64,000 bases of DNA from Streptomyces sp. NBC_01429. GTDB lineage: Bacteria > Actinomycetota > Actinomycetes > Streptomycetales > Streptomycetaceae. Shown here piece after piece: positions 36,883-45,424 of the stretch. The notes beneath the pieces were generated by a model, which was not told where the DNA came from, made no database searches, and saw only the letters and a list, made by a program, of their open reading frames with translations. Where the stretch lies: positions 3,008,501-3,072,500 of the forward strand of contig NZ_CP109599.1 in NCBI RefSeq assembly GCF_036231945.1, written 5' to 3'. Each line of letters opens with the position of its first letter. Within the stretch, counting starts at the first letter, position 1. Position numbers and translations under genes: made by a program.

Positions 36883-39236
36883 GCGACGCCCGGGACGACG
36901 TCACCCACCGGCTGATCGCGCGGGCCCTCGCCAAACTCGTCACCGACGACCCGACGATCCCGCCGCACCCCTACATCAGCAGACACCTCGCCGAACACGC
37001 CGCCCTCGGGAACGTCCTGGACGACGACCATGTGCCGCCCGCGCTGCTGCCCTGGGAGTCCAGCGCGACCATCCGCCGGCTGCTGCGCCGCGAGGACGCC
37101 GCGCCGAGCAGCCAGGAGTGGCTCAAGGCCTGGGCCGGTCTGGAACCGTTCCTGCGCAGATCCGATCCGCGCTCGCGGCTGACGAGCCTCTTCCTGGCCC
37201 ACCACGCCGCCACCGCGCGGCGACGGCCGCCCTCTCCCGAACGGCCCGGGGAGCGCGCCCGGCTGGCCGGTTCGCAGGTGACTCCGCTGTGGAGCGACTG
37301 GGCGTCGCCCGACAACGTTCTGGCGGTCTCCTCCGCGCGCGTCGAAGCCGTCGCGCACAGCGCCGGGGTGTTCGTCAGCGGTGACGAGCTGGGCGTCATC
37401 CGTATCTGGCACGCGGACGGCACACCGGCCGGCGCCCCGCTGTACACGGACGGTGCGGCCGTGCAGCATCTGCTCGCGCTCGGCGACGGAACGCTCGTGT
37501 CGGGCGGCACGGACGGCGCCGTACGCGTGTGGGACCGCTCGGACCGCGCGCGCGGCGGCCGGGCCGCCGCGGCGTACCGGCGGCCCGGCACCTGGGTGAG
37601 TTCCCTGACCGCGTTCACCTCCGCGCGAGGGCTCGGGTTCGTCCTCGCCGCCCACAGCGACGGGCACCTCACCGCGCTGAGCCGCGCGGACTTCCGGCCC
37701 GTCGACCCGTTCCCCGGCGGGCCGCCGTCCCTCGGCGAGCGGCCGGCCGTGCTCGCGGGCATCCGCCGGCCCGACGGCGGCGGTACGGTCCTGGCCATCG
37801 CCCAGGGCGCGGACGTACGGCTGTGGGACGAGCGGAGCGGTACGCGCCCCGGGCCGTCCGGCCACCGGGGCGCGGTGCGCGGCATCGTGGCGCTCCACCG
37901 GCCCGGCCGGTACGCGATCTGCGACGAGACCGGCGGCGTCCGGATCTGCGACGTGGACTCCGCCGAGCCCGTCGCGGTCTGCGACGCCCTGCACACCGGG
38001 CCCGTCACCTCCCTCGTGGCGGTGACCGTGGACGGCCTGCCCGCGGTCGCGTCCGCGGGCAGCGACCGTACGGTACGGCTGTGGCACGCCGAGACCGGAC
38101 GGCCGGTCGGCGGCGCGCTGCACGGGCACACCGGGCCCGTCACCGCGCTGACCACGCTGCCCGCGGCGTCCGCGGGTGACGGCGGGCGTCCGCGCGGCGG
38201 CGGTCGCCTCGTCACCGTCGGCGCCGACAAGACGCTGCGCGGCTGGCCGCTCACCGGTCACAGCACCCGGGCCCCGGCTGAACCCTGGCGCCGCGTCAGC
38301 GCCGCCGCGCTGCCCGCCCCCGGCGTACTCGGACGGCTGCTGCTCGCGGTCGCGGACGAGGACGGCACCCGGCTCTGGGACATCGAGGCGGGAGACCCCA
38401 CCGAGGTGCCGGACGCGGACGGCGTCACCGCGCTCGCGTGGACGAGCGTCGGTGCGCAGCCCGTCCTGCTCACCGCCCTGAGCGATGCCCGCGTGGTCCT
38501 GCGCCCCGTCCGGCCGCCCGGTGTCCCGGCCCGGCCGTCCGGCGAACTCACCGGTCACGCGCTGCCGGTGACGTCCATGGCGCCGCTGCTGCACGGCGAC
38601 CGGTCGCTCCTCGCCACCGGAGGCGCTGACGGCACCGTATGCCTCTGGGACCTGGGCGAGCGCCGCCTCCTGACGACCTGGCCGGGGCACGGGCTGAGTG
38701 TCCGCTCCGTGCTGGCCCTCGGCACACCCGGCGGGCCCCTGATCGCCTCCGCCGGTACCGACGACACCGTCCGGCTCTGGGACGTGGACGGTCTCCGGCC
38801 GGACGGGGCGGCCATCCGGTGCGATCAGCACGCCGTCACCGCCGTCGCCGCCGTACCAGCGACGTCCGCCGCCGCGCCGGGCGCTCCCCCGCTGCTCGCC
38901 TCGTCGGGCGAGGACGGCACCGTACGGCTGTGGGACCTCGCCACCCGGGGCCCTGCGCGGGACCGGCCCCGCTTCGACCCCGACGACGGCCCGCTGACCG
39001 CGCTGGTCTGTTTCCGTACCGCCCCGGACCGGGCGCTGCTCGCGGCGGCCGGGCGGACCGCCGTTCATCTGTGGGACCTGTGCACCGGGGTACCGCTGCT
39101 GCGGATCGTGACCGGGATGCCGCTGCGCGCGCTCTCGGCGCACCGGGCGGACCGCCCGGGAACGACGGCTCCCGTCCTGCTCGCCACCAGCGAGGCGGGT
39201 ATCTCGGTCTTCCGTCTCGCGCCGGAACAGCCTTGA
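36879..39236 (+). CDS. WD40-repeat protein, presumed sensor half of the caspase-STAND system
   Basis: 785 residues. The N-terminal helical part (about 1-115, with HPYISRHLAEHAALGNVLDD) is the linker normally found inside one-chain STAND-WD40 proteins. Fourteen WD-type blade ends follow, such as VRVWDRSD, VRLWDERS, VRLWHAET, VCLWDLGE, VRLWDVDG, VRLWDLAT, VHLWDLCT, which fits two seven-bladed propellers. ATG overlaps the caspase-STAND stop by four bases in the -1 frame. No TTA codons. The protein would sense a ligand and release the STAND/caspase partner; this is inference from domain logic. Confidence 0.9.
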   Translation: MSDARDDVTHRLIARALAKLVTDDPTIPPHPYISRHLAEHAALGNVLDDDHVPPALLPWESSATIRRLLRREDAAPSSQEWLKAWAGLEPFLRRSDPRSRLTSLFLAHHAATARRRPPSPERPGERARLAGSQVTPLWSDWASPDNVLAVSSARVEAVAHSAGVFVSGDELGVIRIWHADGTPAGAPLYTDGAAVQHLLALGDGTLVSGGTDGAVRVWDRSDRARGGRAAAAYRRPGTWVSSLTAFTSARGLGFVLAAHSDGHLTALSRADFRPVDPFPGGPPSLGERPAVLAGIRRPDGGGTVLAIAQGADVRLWDERSGTRPGPSGHRGAVRGIVALHRPGRYAICDETGGVRICDVDSAEPVAVCDALHTGPVTSLVAVTVDGLPAVASAGSDRTVRLWHAETGRPVGGALHGHTGPVTALTTLPAASAGDGGRPRGGGRLVTVGADKTLRGWPLTGHSTRAPAEPWRRVSAAALPAPGVLGRLLLAVADEDGTRLWDIEAGDPTEVPDADGVTALAWTSVGAQPVLLTALSDARVVLRPVRPPGVPARPSGELTGHALPVTSMAPLLHGDRSLLATGGADGTVCLWDLGERRLLTTWPGHGLSVRSVLALGTPGGPLIASAGTDDTVRLWDVDGLRPDGAAIRCDQHAVTAVAAVPATSAAAPGAPPLLASSGEDGTVRLWDLATRGPARDRPRFDPDDGPLTALVCFRTAPDRALLAAAGRTAVHLWDLCTGVPLLRIVTGMPLRALSAHRADRPGTTAPVLLATSEAGISVFRLAPEQP

Positions 39237-39510
39237 GGCGCGAGTGCGCCGTCCGCATCTCCCCGCACTCCCCGCATGCGCCGGTCGGTCCAAGGAGAAA
39301 CCTTCACGCCACGGTGGCCGGTACGGGACAATGACCGTCCGAGTACGCCGGTGCACACCCGCGCTTCGGCTCCGGATCACAGCGACGACCCGACCCCGTG
39401 TCGAAGATCCCGTAGCGAGGACCCCTGATGCCCTCTGTTGTCTTACTGGCCCGCTCCTCCGGTGAGTCCTTAGGGACCTCGCGCACCTCCGTCACGCGCC
39501 GGGAGCACAG

Positions 39511-40299
39511 ATGACAGCCGACGCCGCCGCCCCCGGCTCACCCGCCGCCCCCGGTTCACCCGCCGCCCCCGGTTCACCCGCCGCCGGTTCCGCCTTCGCC
39601 GCCTCGTCGGCCCGCGCCTCGCAGGAGCCGCCCGTCGCCCTCGTACCCCCGCCCGGACGGGGAGTCTGGCGCCTGGGCAAAAGAGACCGTCCCGTCCGGT
39701 ACAACCGTGTCGAGCCGGAGACCGCGCTGGGCTCGGCGGCGGGCCGCTTCAGCCTCTTCACCTACGGCACCCTCTACTGCGCCACCGATCACGCGGGCTG
39801 CTACGCGGAGGGTCTCGTCAAGTTCCGGGTGTCGCCCAAGCTCCGTCCCTTCCTGGAGGAGGACGTCAGCGGGCGCAGAGCCATGAGGAACGGGCATCTG
39901 CCGTCGGACTGGCGTGAGGACCACATCCTGGTACGGCTGCTGCCCGGCGACGACGCGCGCTTCCTCGACGTGGACGCGGAGTCCACCCGCGAGTACCTCA
40001 CCAAGGAACTCCAGGTGGAGCTGGCGGACTTGGGCGTCTCCGGACTGCTCACCGAGGATCACATCTACGGCCGTGACCGCCGGGTGGCGCGCCAGATCGC
40101 GGCCTGGATGGTCGCCCAGCGCAACCGGGACGGCCACCGGCTGGCCCAGGGGATCGCCTACCGGTCCGACTACGGGGGCCGCCGGTGCTGGGCCGTCCTG
40201 TCCGACGTCGACCTGAAGGAGGCCGAGAGGTGCCCGATCAAGGCGGAGGACGTGGACTTGAGGTCCGTCGCCACGGAGTACGGACTGACCATCCGCTGA
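39511..40299 (+). CDS. RES-domain protein, probable NAD+-degrading toxin
   Basis: 262 residues. A Pro/Ala/Gly/Ser N-terminal tract with a repeated APGSPA unit (about 6-26) precedes a RES domain: VWRLGKRDRPVRYNR, Arg79 in AGRFSLF, Tyr89 in GTLYCATD and Glu100 in CYAEGLV correspond to the Arg/Tyr/Glu set of RES NAD+ phosphorylase or hydrolase toxins (MbcT, ParT). GGGAG at 39501-39505 precedes ATG 39511. The probable antitoxin lies downstream, not upstream. The 274-base gap before it shows no gene. Confidence 0.8.
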   Translation: MTADAAAPGSPAAPGSPAAPGSPAAGSAFAASSARASQEPPVALVPPPGRGVWRLGKRDRPVRYNRVEPETALGSAAGRFSLFTYGTLYCATDHAGCYAEGLVKFRVSPKLRPFLEEDVSGRRAMRNGHLPSDWREDHILVRLLPGDDARFLDVDAESTREYLTKELQVELADLGVSGLLTEDHIYGRDRRVARQIAAWMVAQRNRDGHRLAQGIAYRSDYGGRRCWAVLSDVDLKEAERCPIKAEDVDLRSVATEYGLTIR

Positions 40300-40538
40300 C
40301 GCGGCGCGGGCCGGACGCCGCAGACGCCCGCAGGAGCGATCACCCGTTCGGATACCCCGATCGTGTCGAGTTCATCGCACTGAGGCGACACCACTCCCCC
40401 ATGACCATGAGGAATTCGCTGGTCAACGACATGATGGGGGTTATCCGGCGGGATTCAGGGGGGATTCGAGGTAGGCAATTCATAGAGTATGAGGCGGGTA
40501 AACGGGTACCCTCTCCACAACGAATCACAGGAGGAACC

Positions 40539-40661
40539 ATGCGGACATATTGGCTTTTTGTCTTACCTGAAAGGAACATCCCACCCGGCAGACAGGCCCT
40601 TCCCGCCGTGACCACGACCGGCGCCGTGGCCGTCCCCTGCCAGCTTCACCTCGTCTCGTAG
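40539..40661 (+). CDS. Small ORF (40 codons) with TTA codon and perfect ribosome site
   Basis: Encodes a 40-residue peptide beginning MRTYWLFVLPERN. The AGGAGG at 40529-40534 is an excellent Shine-Dalgarno with 4-base spacing, stronger than those of most genes here. Codon 9 is TTA (40563-40565). It lies between the RES gene and the Xre antitoxin (37 bases before the latter), in the 399-base gap 40300-40698; TAGAGT at 40483-40488 may be its -10. It could be a leader peptide that couples antitoxin translation to bldA-type tRNA supply. Unrecognised; coding status unproven. Confidence 0.45.
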   Translation: MRTYWLFVLPERNIPPGRQALPAVTTTGAVAVPCQLHLVS

Positions 40662-40698
40662 GACGACGGCCTACACCACGAGGAGCCAGGAGGGCCCC

Positions 40699-41103
40699 AT
40701 GCCCACAAGAGAGAACACCACTGAGGCCGGTGTGGAAGCAGCCAGCGCGGCTGCCGCACACTCCTCCACCGCCCAGCGGCAGATCGCGGAGATCGCGCAC
40801 CGCCTTCAGGACACCTTCGGTCAGAAGCTGACCGCGTACATCGCCGGCATCGCCGACGCGAAACACGTCCGCAATTGGTGCACCGGACAGAGCGCTCCGC
40901 GCTACGACTCGGAGCTGCGCCTGCGCGCCGCGTTCCAGGTATTCGAGTTCATCACGCGGGCGGAGAACGCCCACACGGCACGCGCCTGGATGATCGGCAT
41001 GAACCCGCAGCTCGACGACGACTCGCCGCTTGAGGTCATCGCGGAGGGACGGGTCAAGGACGCGATGGCCGCGGCACGTTCGTACGTCAAGGGGGATCTG
41101 TAG
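40699..41103 (+). CDS. Xre/MbcA/ParS-type antitoxin
   Basis: 134 residues. HTH-like segment about 25-75 (IAHRLQDTFGQKLTAYIAGIADAKHVRNWCTG) and a C-terminal toxin-binding domain of the DUF2384/MbcA type: ARAWMIGMNPQLDDDSPLEVIAEGRVKDAMAAA. Such proteins neutralise RES toxins and repress their own promoter. AGGAGG at 40688-40693 serves ATG 40699. It lies downstream of the RES gene by 399 bases, the reverse of the usual antitoxin-first order, so it must have its own promoter or share the small ORF's transcript. Confidence 0.85.
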   Translation: MPTRENTTEAGVEAASAAAAHSSTAQRQIAEIAHRLQDTFGQKLTAYIAGIADAKHVRNWCTGQSAPRYDSELRLRAAFQVFEFITRAENAHTARAWMIGMNPQLDDDSPLEVIAEGRVKDAMAAARSYVKGDL

Positions 41104-41155
41104 GGATATCCGCGGGCGCGACCGCCGGAGCGGCCTCGCGCGCGACGCGGAACCC

Positions 41156-41185
41156 GGCCCGGCCCCGCCGAAGCGGGGCCGGGCC
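41156..41185. terminator. Hairpin between the antitoxin and mfd
   Basis: Perfect 13-base stem (41156-41168 with 41173-41185) and CGAA loop, between convergent stops at 41103 and 41263. Confidence 0.8.
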
Positions 41186-41262
41186 GAAGCGCGTCCGGGC
41201 AGCGAAGCGCATCCGGGCCGAGGCGCTTACGGCAGCGGAACGCTTCCGGGCAGGGAGCCCGC

Positions 41263-44200
41263 TCAGCCCAGGATCGTCGTGAGGAACTCGCCCGTCCACG
41301 CGAGCAGTTCGCGCCCCACCACCGGCTTGCCGCCGATCTTCCCCGCCGTCGGGCGCGGGACGAGGATCTGGTGCGCGGTCGGCTTGATGACCGTCCGGGG
41401 ATGCAGCCGCTTCAGGCGCAGCTCCTGCGACTCCCGCAGCTCCACCGGGGCGAACCGGATGTTGGGCCCCTGGAGGACGATCTCGCCCACCCCGCACGCC
41501 CGCGCCAGCATCCGCAGCCCGGCGACCAGCAGCAGGTTCTCCACGGGCTCCGGGAGCTTGCCGTAACGGTCGGTCAGCTCCTCCCGTACGGCCGTGATGT
41601 CGGCCTCCGTGTTCGCCGAGGCGATCGCGCGGTACGCCTGGAGGCGCAGCCGCTCGCCCGGCGCGTAGTCGTGCGGGACGTGCGCGTCGACCGGCAGCTC
41701 GATCTTGACTTCGAGGGGGGCCTCCTCGACCTCTCCCCCGTCGACGGCGGCGCGGTAGTCGGCGACCGCCTCGCCCACCATCCGTACGTACAGATCGAAG
41801 CCGACGCCCGCGATGTGCCCGGACTGCTCGCCGCCGAGCAGATTGCCCGCGCCGCGGATCTCCAGGTCCTTCATCGCGACATACATCCCGGCGCCCATCT
41901 CGGTGTGCTGCGCGATGGTCGCGAGCCGCTCGTGGGCGGTCTCGGTGAGCGGCTTCTCCGGCGGGTAGAGGAAGTACGAGTACCCCCGGTCGCGGCCGCG
42001 CCCCACCCGGCCGCGCAGCTGGTGCAGCTGCGAGAGGCCGAAGTTGTCGCCGCGCTCCACGATGAGGGTGTTGGCGTTGGAGATGTCGATGCCGGACTCC
42101 ACGATCGTCGTGGAGACCAGCACGTCGAACTTCTTCTCCCAGAAGTCGACGACGACCTTCTCCAGGGCGCCCTCCGACATCTGGCCGTGCGCCGTCGCGA
42201 TGCGCGCCTCGGGGACGATCTCGCGCAGCTTGGCGGCCGCCCGGTCGATCGACTCGACGCGGTTGTGGATGTAGAAGACCTGGCCCTCGCGCAGCAGTTC
42301 ACGCCGGATGGCCGCGCCGATCTGCTTCTGCTCGTACGGCCCGACGAAGGTCAGCACCGGGTGGCGCTCCTCCGGCGGGGTGGTGATCGTGGACATCTCG
42401 CGGATGCCGGTGACGGCCATCTCCAGCGTGCGCGGGATGGGCGTCGCGGACATCGTCAGCACATCGACGTTGGCGCGGAGCTTCTTCAGCTGCTCCTTGT
42501 GCTCGACGCCGAAGCGCTGCTCCTCGTCCACGATGACCAGGCCCAGGTCCTTGAACTTCGTCTCGGACGAGAACAGCCGGTGCGTGCCGATGACGATGTC
42601 GACCGCGCCGTCCTTCAGTCCCTGGAGCGTCGCCTTCGCCTCCGCGTCCGGCTGGAAGCGCGAGAGCGCCTTCACGGAGACGGGGAACTGCGCGTACCGC
42701 TCGGAGAAGGTGCCGAAGTGCTGCTGCACGAGCAGGGTCGTGGGGACGAGGACGGCGACCTGCTTGCCGTCCTGGACCGCCTTGAAGGCCGCCCGTACGG
42801 CGATCTCCGTCTTGCCGTAGCCGACGTCGCCGCAGATCAGCCGGTCCATCGGGACCGTCTTCTCCATGTCCTCCTTGACCTCGGCGATGGTGGAGAGCTG
42901 GTCGGGCGTCTCCACGTACGGGAAGGCGTCCTCCAGCTCGCGCTGCCAGGGGGTGTCGGGTCCGAAGGCGTGGCCGGGGGCCGCCATCCGCGCGGAGTAG
43001 AGCTTGATCAGGTCGGCGGCGATCTCCTTGACGGCCTTCTTGGCGCGCGCCTTCGTCTTCGTCCAGTCCGCGCCGCCGAGGCGGTGCATGGTGGGGGCCT
43101 CGCCGCCCACGTACTTGGTGACCTGCTCCAGCTGGTCGGTGGGGATGTAGAGGCGGTCGCCGGGCTGGCCGCGCTTGGCGGGGGCGTACTCGACGAGCAG
43201 GTACTCGCGGGTGGCGCCCTGGACCGTGCGCTGCACCATCTCCACGTACCGCCCCACGCCGTGCTGCTCGTGGACGATGTAGTCGCCGGACTCCAGGGTG
43301 AGCGGGTCGATGGTCTTGCGGCGCTTGGCGGGGAGCCGGGCGCCTTCCTTGCCCGCGGCCTTCTGGCCGGACAGGTCGGTCTCGGTGAGGACCGCCAGCT
43401 TCAGCCCGGGGTCGACGAAGCCGTAGTCGATCGACCCGCACGCCACATGGACGAGCGACGCCGTGATCTCGCCGAGCCCGCTCTTCGTCCGGGCCCCGGG
43501 GGTGTCGAGCCGCGCCGGAATCCCCTCGCCGCCGAGCACCTCGACCGTACGGGCCGCCGTGCCGTGGCCCTCGGTGACGAAGACCGTGCGCCAGCCGTCG
43601 GCGAGCCAGCCCTTGGTGTCGGCCAGCGCGCGGGCGGTGTCGCCCCGGTACGACTCGGGGGCGTGCATACCGAGGGTGATGGACTCCGGGGAGACCTCCT
43701 CGTCGACGGCGAACGGCGAGACGGACCACCACATCATCCCCAGCTCGCGCGCCCGCTCCCGGACATCCGCGATGGACCACAGCGACGCCGCGCCGACATC
43801 GATGGGCGCCTCGCCGCCGCCCGCGCTCGCCGCCCAGGACGCCTGGAGGAACTCCTGGCTGGTCGCCACGAGGTCCGAGGCCCGTGTCCGTACCCGCTCG
43901 GGGTCGCAGACCAGCGCCATCGCACCGGCCGGCAACACGTCGAGCAGCAGCTCCATGTCGTCCACGAGCACCGGGGCCAGCGCCTCCATGCCCTCGACGG
44001 CGATCCCCTCGGCGATCTTGCCGAGCAGCTCACCCAGCTCCGGATGGTCCTCGGCGAGGGCCGCCGCCCGCTCCCGCACCTCCGCCGTGAGCAGCAGCTC
44101 CCGGCAGGGCGGCGCCCACAGGCCGTGCTCGGCGACCTCCAGGGAACGCTGGTCGGCGACCTTGAAGTAACGGATCTCCTCGATGTCGTCGCCCCAGAAC

Positions 44201-44811
44201 TCCACCCGCAGGGGGTGCTCCTCGGTGGGCGGGAAGACGTCCAGGATGCCGCCGCGCACGGCGAACTCGCCGCGCTTCTCGACCAGCTCCACGCGCGCGT
44301 AGGCGGCGGCGGCGAGCGCCTCGGTGACCTGGCCCAGATCCGCGCTCGCGCCGCTGCGCAGGGAGACCGGCTCCAGATCCCCGAGCCCCTTGACCTGCGG
44401 CTGGAGCACGGACCGTACCGGCGAGACCACCACGCTGACCGGCCCGGCCGCCGGATCGTCCCCGGCCGGGTGCGCGAGCCGGCGCAGCACGGCGATCCGG
44501 CGGCCCACGGTGTCGGAGCGCGGCGAGAGCCGCTCGTGCGGCAGCGTCTCCCACGACGGGTACTCGACCACGGTGTCGGGATCCAGCAGCGACCGCAGCG
44601 CCGCCGCCAGGTCCTCCGCCTCCCGCCCGGTCGCCGTCACGGCCAGCACGGGCCGCCCGGCCTCGCGCGCCAGCGCGGCGATCGCGAAGGGGCGCGCGGC
44701 GGCCGGTCCGACCAGGTCGACATGGGTGCGGTGACCGTCGGAGGCGGCCTTCACCGCTTCGGCGAGCGCCGGGTCCTGGGTGACGGCGTCGAGCAGACCG
44801 TGCAGGCTCAT
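41263..44811 (-). CDS. mfd: Transcription-repair coupling factor Mfd
   Basis: 1182 residues, full length. UvrB-like N-terminal part (TATGREAEDLAAALRSLL, EYPSWETLPHERLSPRSD), RNA polymerase-interaction domain (GDYIVHEQHGVGRYVEM), and a RecG-like translocase: Walker A GDVGYGKTEIA, DEEQ box VIVDEEQRFG, SATPIPRTLEM, and a C-terminal ADLS.. TRG-like and D7 domain. It removes stalled RNA polymerase and recruits UvrA. ATG 44811. Adjacent to accessory genes but itself core. Confidence 0.97.
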   Translation of the reverse strand: MSLHGLLDAVTQDPALAEAVKAASDGHRTHVDLVGPAAARPFAIAALAREAGRPVLAVTATGREAEDLAAALRSLLDPDTVVEYPSWETLPHERLSPRSDTVGRRIAVLRRLAHPAGDDPAAGPVSVVVSPVRSVLQPQVKGLGDLEPVSLRSGASADLGQVTEALAAAAYARVELVEKRGEFAVRGGILDVFPPTEEHPLRVEFWGDDIEEIRYFKVADQRSLEVAEHGLWAPPCRELLLTAEVRERAAALAEDHPELGELLGKIAEGIAVEGMEALAPVLVDDMELLLDVLPAGAMALVCDPERVRTRASDLVATSQEFLQASWAASAGGGEAPIDVGAASLWSIADVRERARELGMMWWSVSPFAVDEEVSPESITLGMHAPESYRGDTARALADTKGWLADGWRTVFVTEGHGTAARTVEVLGGEGIPARLDTPGARTKSGLGEITASLVHVACGSIDYGFVDPGLKLAVLTETDLSGQKAAGKEGARLPAKRRKTIDPLTLESGDYIVHEQHGVGRYVEMVQRTVQGATREYLLVEYAPAKRGQPGDRLYIPTDQLEQVTKYVGGEAPTMHRLGGADWTKTKARAKKAVKEIAADLIKLYSARMAAPGHAFGPDTPWQRELEDAFPYVETPDQLSTIAEVKEDMEKTVPMDRLICGDVGYGKTEIAVRAAFKAVQDGKQVAVLVPTTLLVQQHFGTFSERYAQFPVSVKALSRFQPDAEAKATLQGLKDGAVDIVIGTHRLFSSETKFKDLGLVIVDEEQRFGVEHKEQLKKLRANVDVLTMSATPIPRTLEMAVTGIREMSTITTPPEERHPVLTFVGPYEQKQIGAAIRRELLREGQVFYIHNRVESIDRAAAKLREIVPEARIATAHGQMSEGALEKVVVDFWEKKFDVLVSTTIVESGIDISNANTLIVERGDNFGLSQLHQLRGRVGRGRDRGYSYFLYPPEKPLTETAHERLATIAQHTEMGAGMYVAMKDLEIRGAGNLLGGEQSGHIAGVGFDLYVRMVGEAVADYRAAVDGGEVEEAPLEVKIELPVDAHVPHDYAPGERLRLQAYRAIASANTEADITAVREELTDRYGKLPEPVENLLLVAGLRMLARACGVGEIVLQGPNIRFAPVELRESQELRLKRLHPRTVIKPTAHQILVPRPTAGKIGGKPVVGRELLAWTGEFLTTILG

Positions 44812-44852
44812 GGAGAGGGCTTCCGTCCGGTTACGGGTGGGGCAGGGGGTGG

Positions 44853-44896
44853 AGCGGGAACGCGGGGTGGAACGAGCGGGAACGCGGGGTGGAACG
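44853..44896. repeat. Tandem 22-base repeat upstream of mfd
   Basis: Two exact copies of a 22-base unit beginning AGCGGGAACGCGG (44853-44874, 44875-44896) followed by a partial third, within the 343-base mfd leader/promoter region 44812-45154. No gene seen there. Confidence 0.85.
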
Positions 44897-45077
44897 GGAA
44901 CAACGCGAAGGGCCCGACACGTCGCACGGGCCGGGGGTTCTCCAGCGTACGACGCCGGTACGACAGCCGCTGTCGGAACGGTGGCGGTTACGGGGTCGGG
45001 CGGGGTCCGTGGGGGGCCATGGGGGGGTTACGGGTGCGGCGCTCCGGATGATGGCGAGAACTCGCCCCCGGGCGGCA

Positions 45078-45106
45078 TTGCCCCGCAGCGTCACTCTCCG
45101 TAAAAT
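45078..45106 (+). promoter_or_regulatory. Vegetative-type promoter for the DUF6879/STAND operon
   Basis: -35 TTGCCC (45078-45083), 17-base spacer, -10 TAAAAT (45101-45106); predicted start about 45113, giving a leader of about 42 bases before ATG 45155. Confidence 0.55.
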
Positions 45107-45154
45107 CGATGTACACAAATTGACGCATTCGTTCGAACGCGCCTGGGGGTAGAA

Positions 45155-45424
45155 ATGATTCGACCGTGGGAAGCGGATCCGTCCGCGTTATTCGAACGGC
45201 GACTCGGGAGCAGCGCACAGGAACTCGGGAATTCGAAGGACAGAGAAGACTGCCCCGATATCTGGCAGCTCGACAACGGAGACATCGCCGTCATCGGCCG
45301 CGATCTCACGGCCGCCTATTCGGCAAGGCTTCCCACCGGAGTCTCCCTGTCGGCGGACGAACGCCTCGTCGTGATCCCCGGCAACATGCTCAGCGCGGCG
45401 AAGAAGGACATCCCGGATGCCTGA
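45155..45424 (+). CDS. Small unknown protein preceding DUF6879
   Basis: 89 residues; family seen (from memory) next to DUF6879 genes in Streptomyces, with CPDIWQLDNGDIAVIGRDLT and a LSADERLVVIPGNMLSAAKKD tail. No TM or signal. Codon 12 is TTA (45188-45190). It overlaps the DUF6879 start by 8 bases, so the two are translated together. Function unknown; the tight overlap suggests a complex. Confidence 0.8.
   Translation: MIRPWEADPSALFERRLGSSAQELGNSKDREDCPDIWQLDNGDIAVIGRDLTAAYSARLPTGVSLSADERLVVIPGNMLSAAKKDIPDA

Noticed and set aside
36795..39380. An 861-codon open frame opposite the WD40 gene
   Set aside because: Low-complexity shadow; the WD blades on the other strand are clear.
40340..40615. 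A 91-codon minus-strand gene between the RES and Xre genes
   Set aside because: No ribosome site, poor codon usage and no family; the plus-strand small ORF has a better signal.
41371..45051. A 1226-codon open frame on the plus strand opposite mfd
   Set aside because: It is the antisense shadow of Mfd in GC-rich DNA: no family features, composition of His/Asp/Gly/Arg typical of shadows, no ribosome site. Mfd explains the region.
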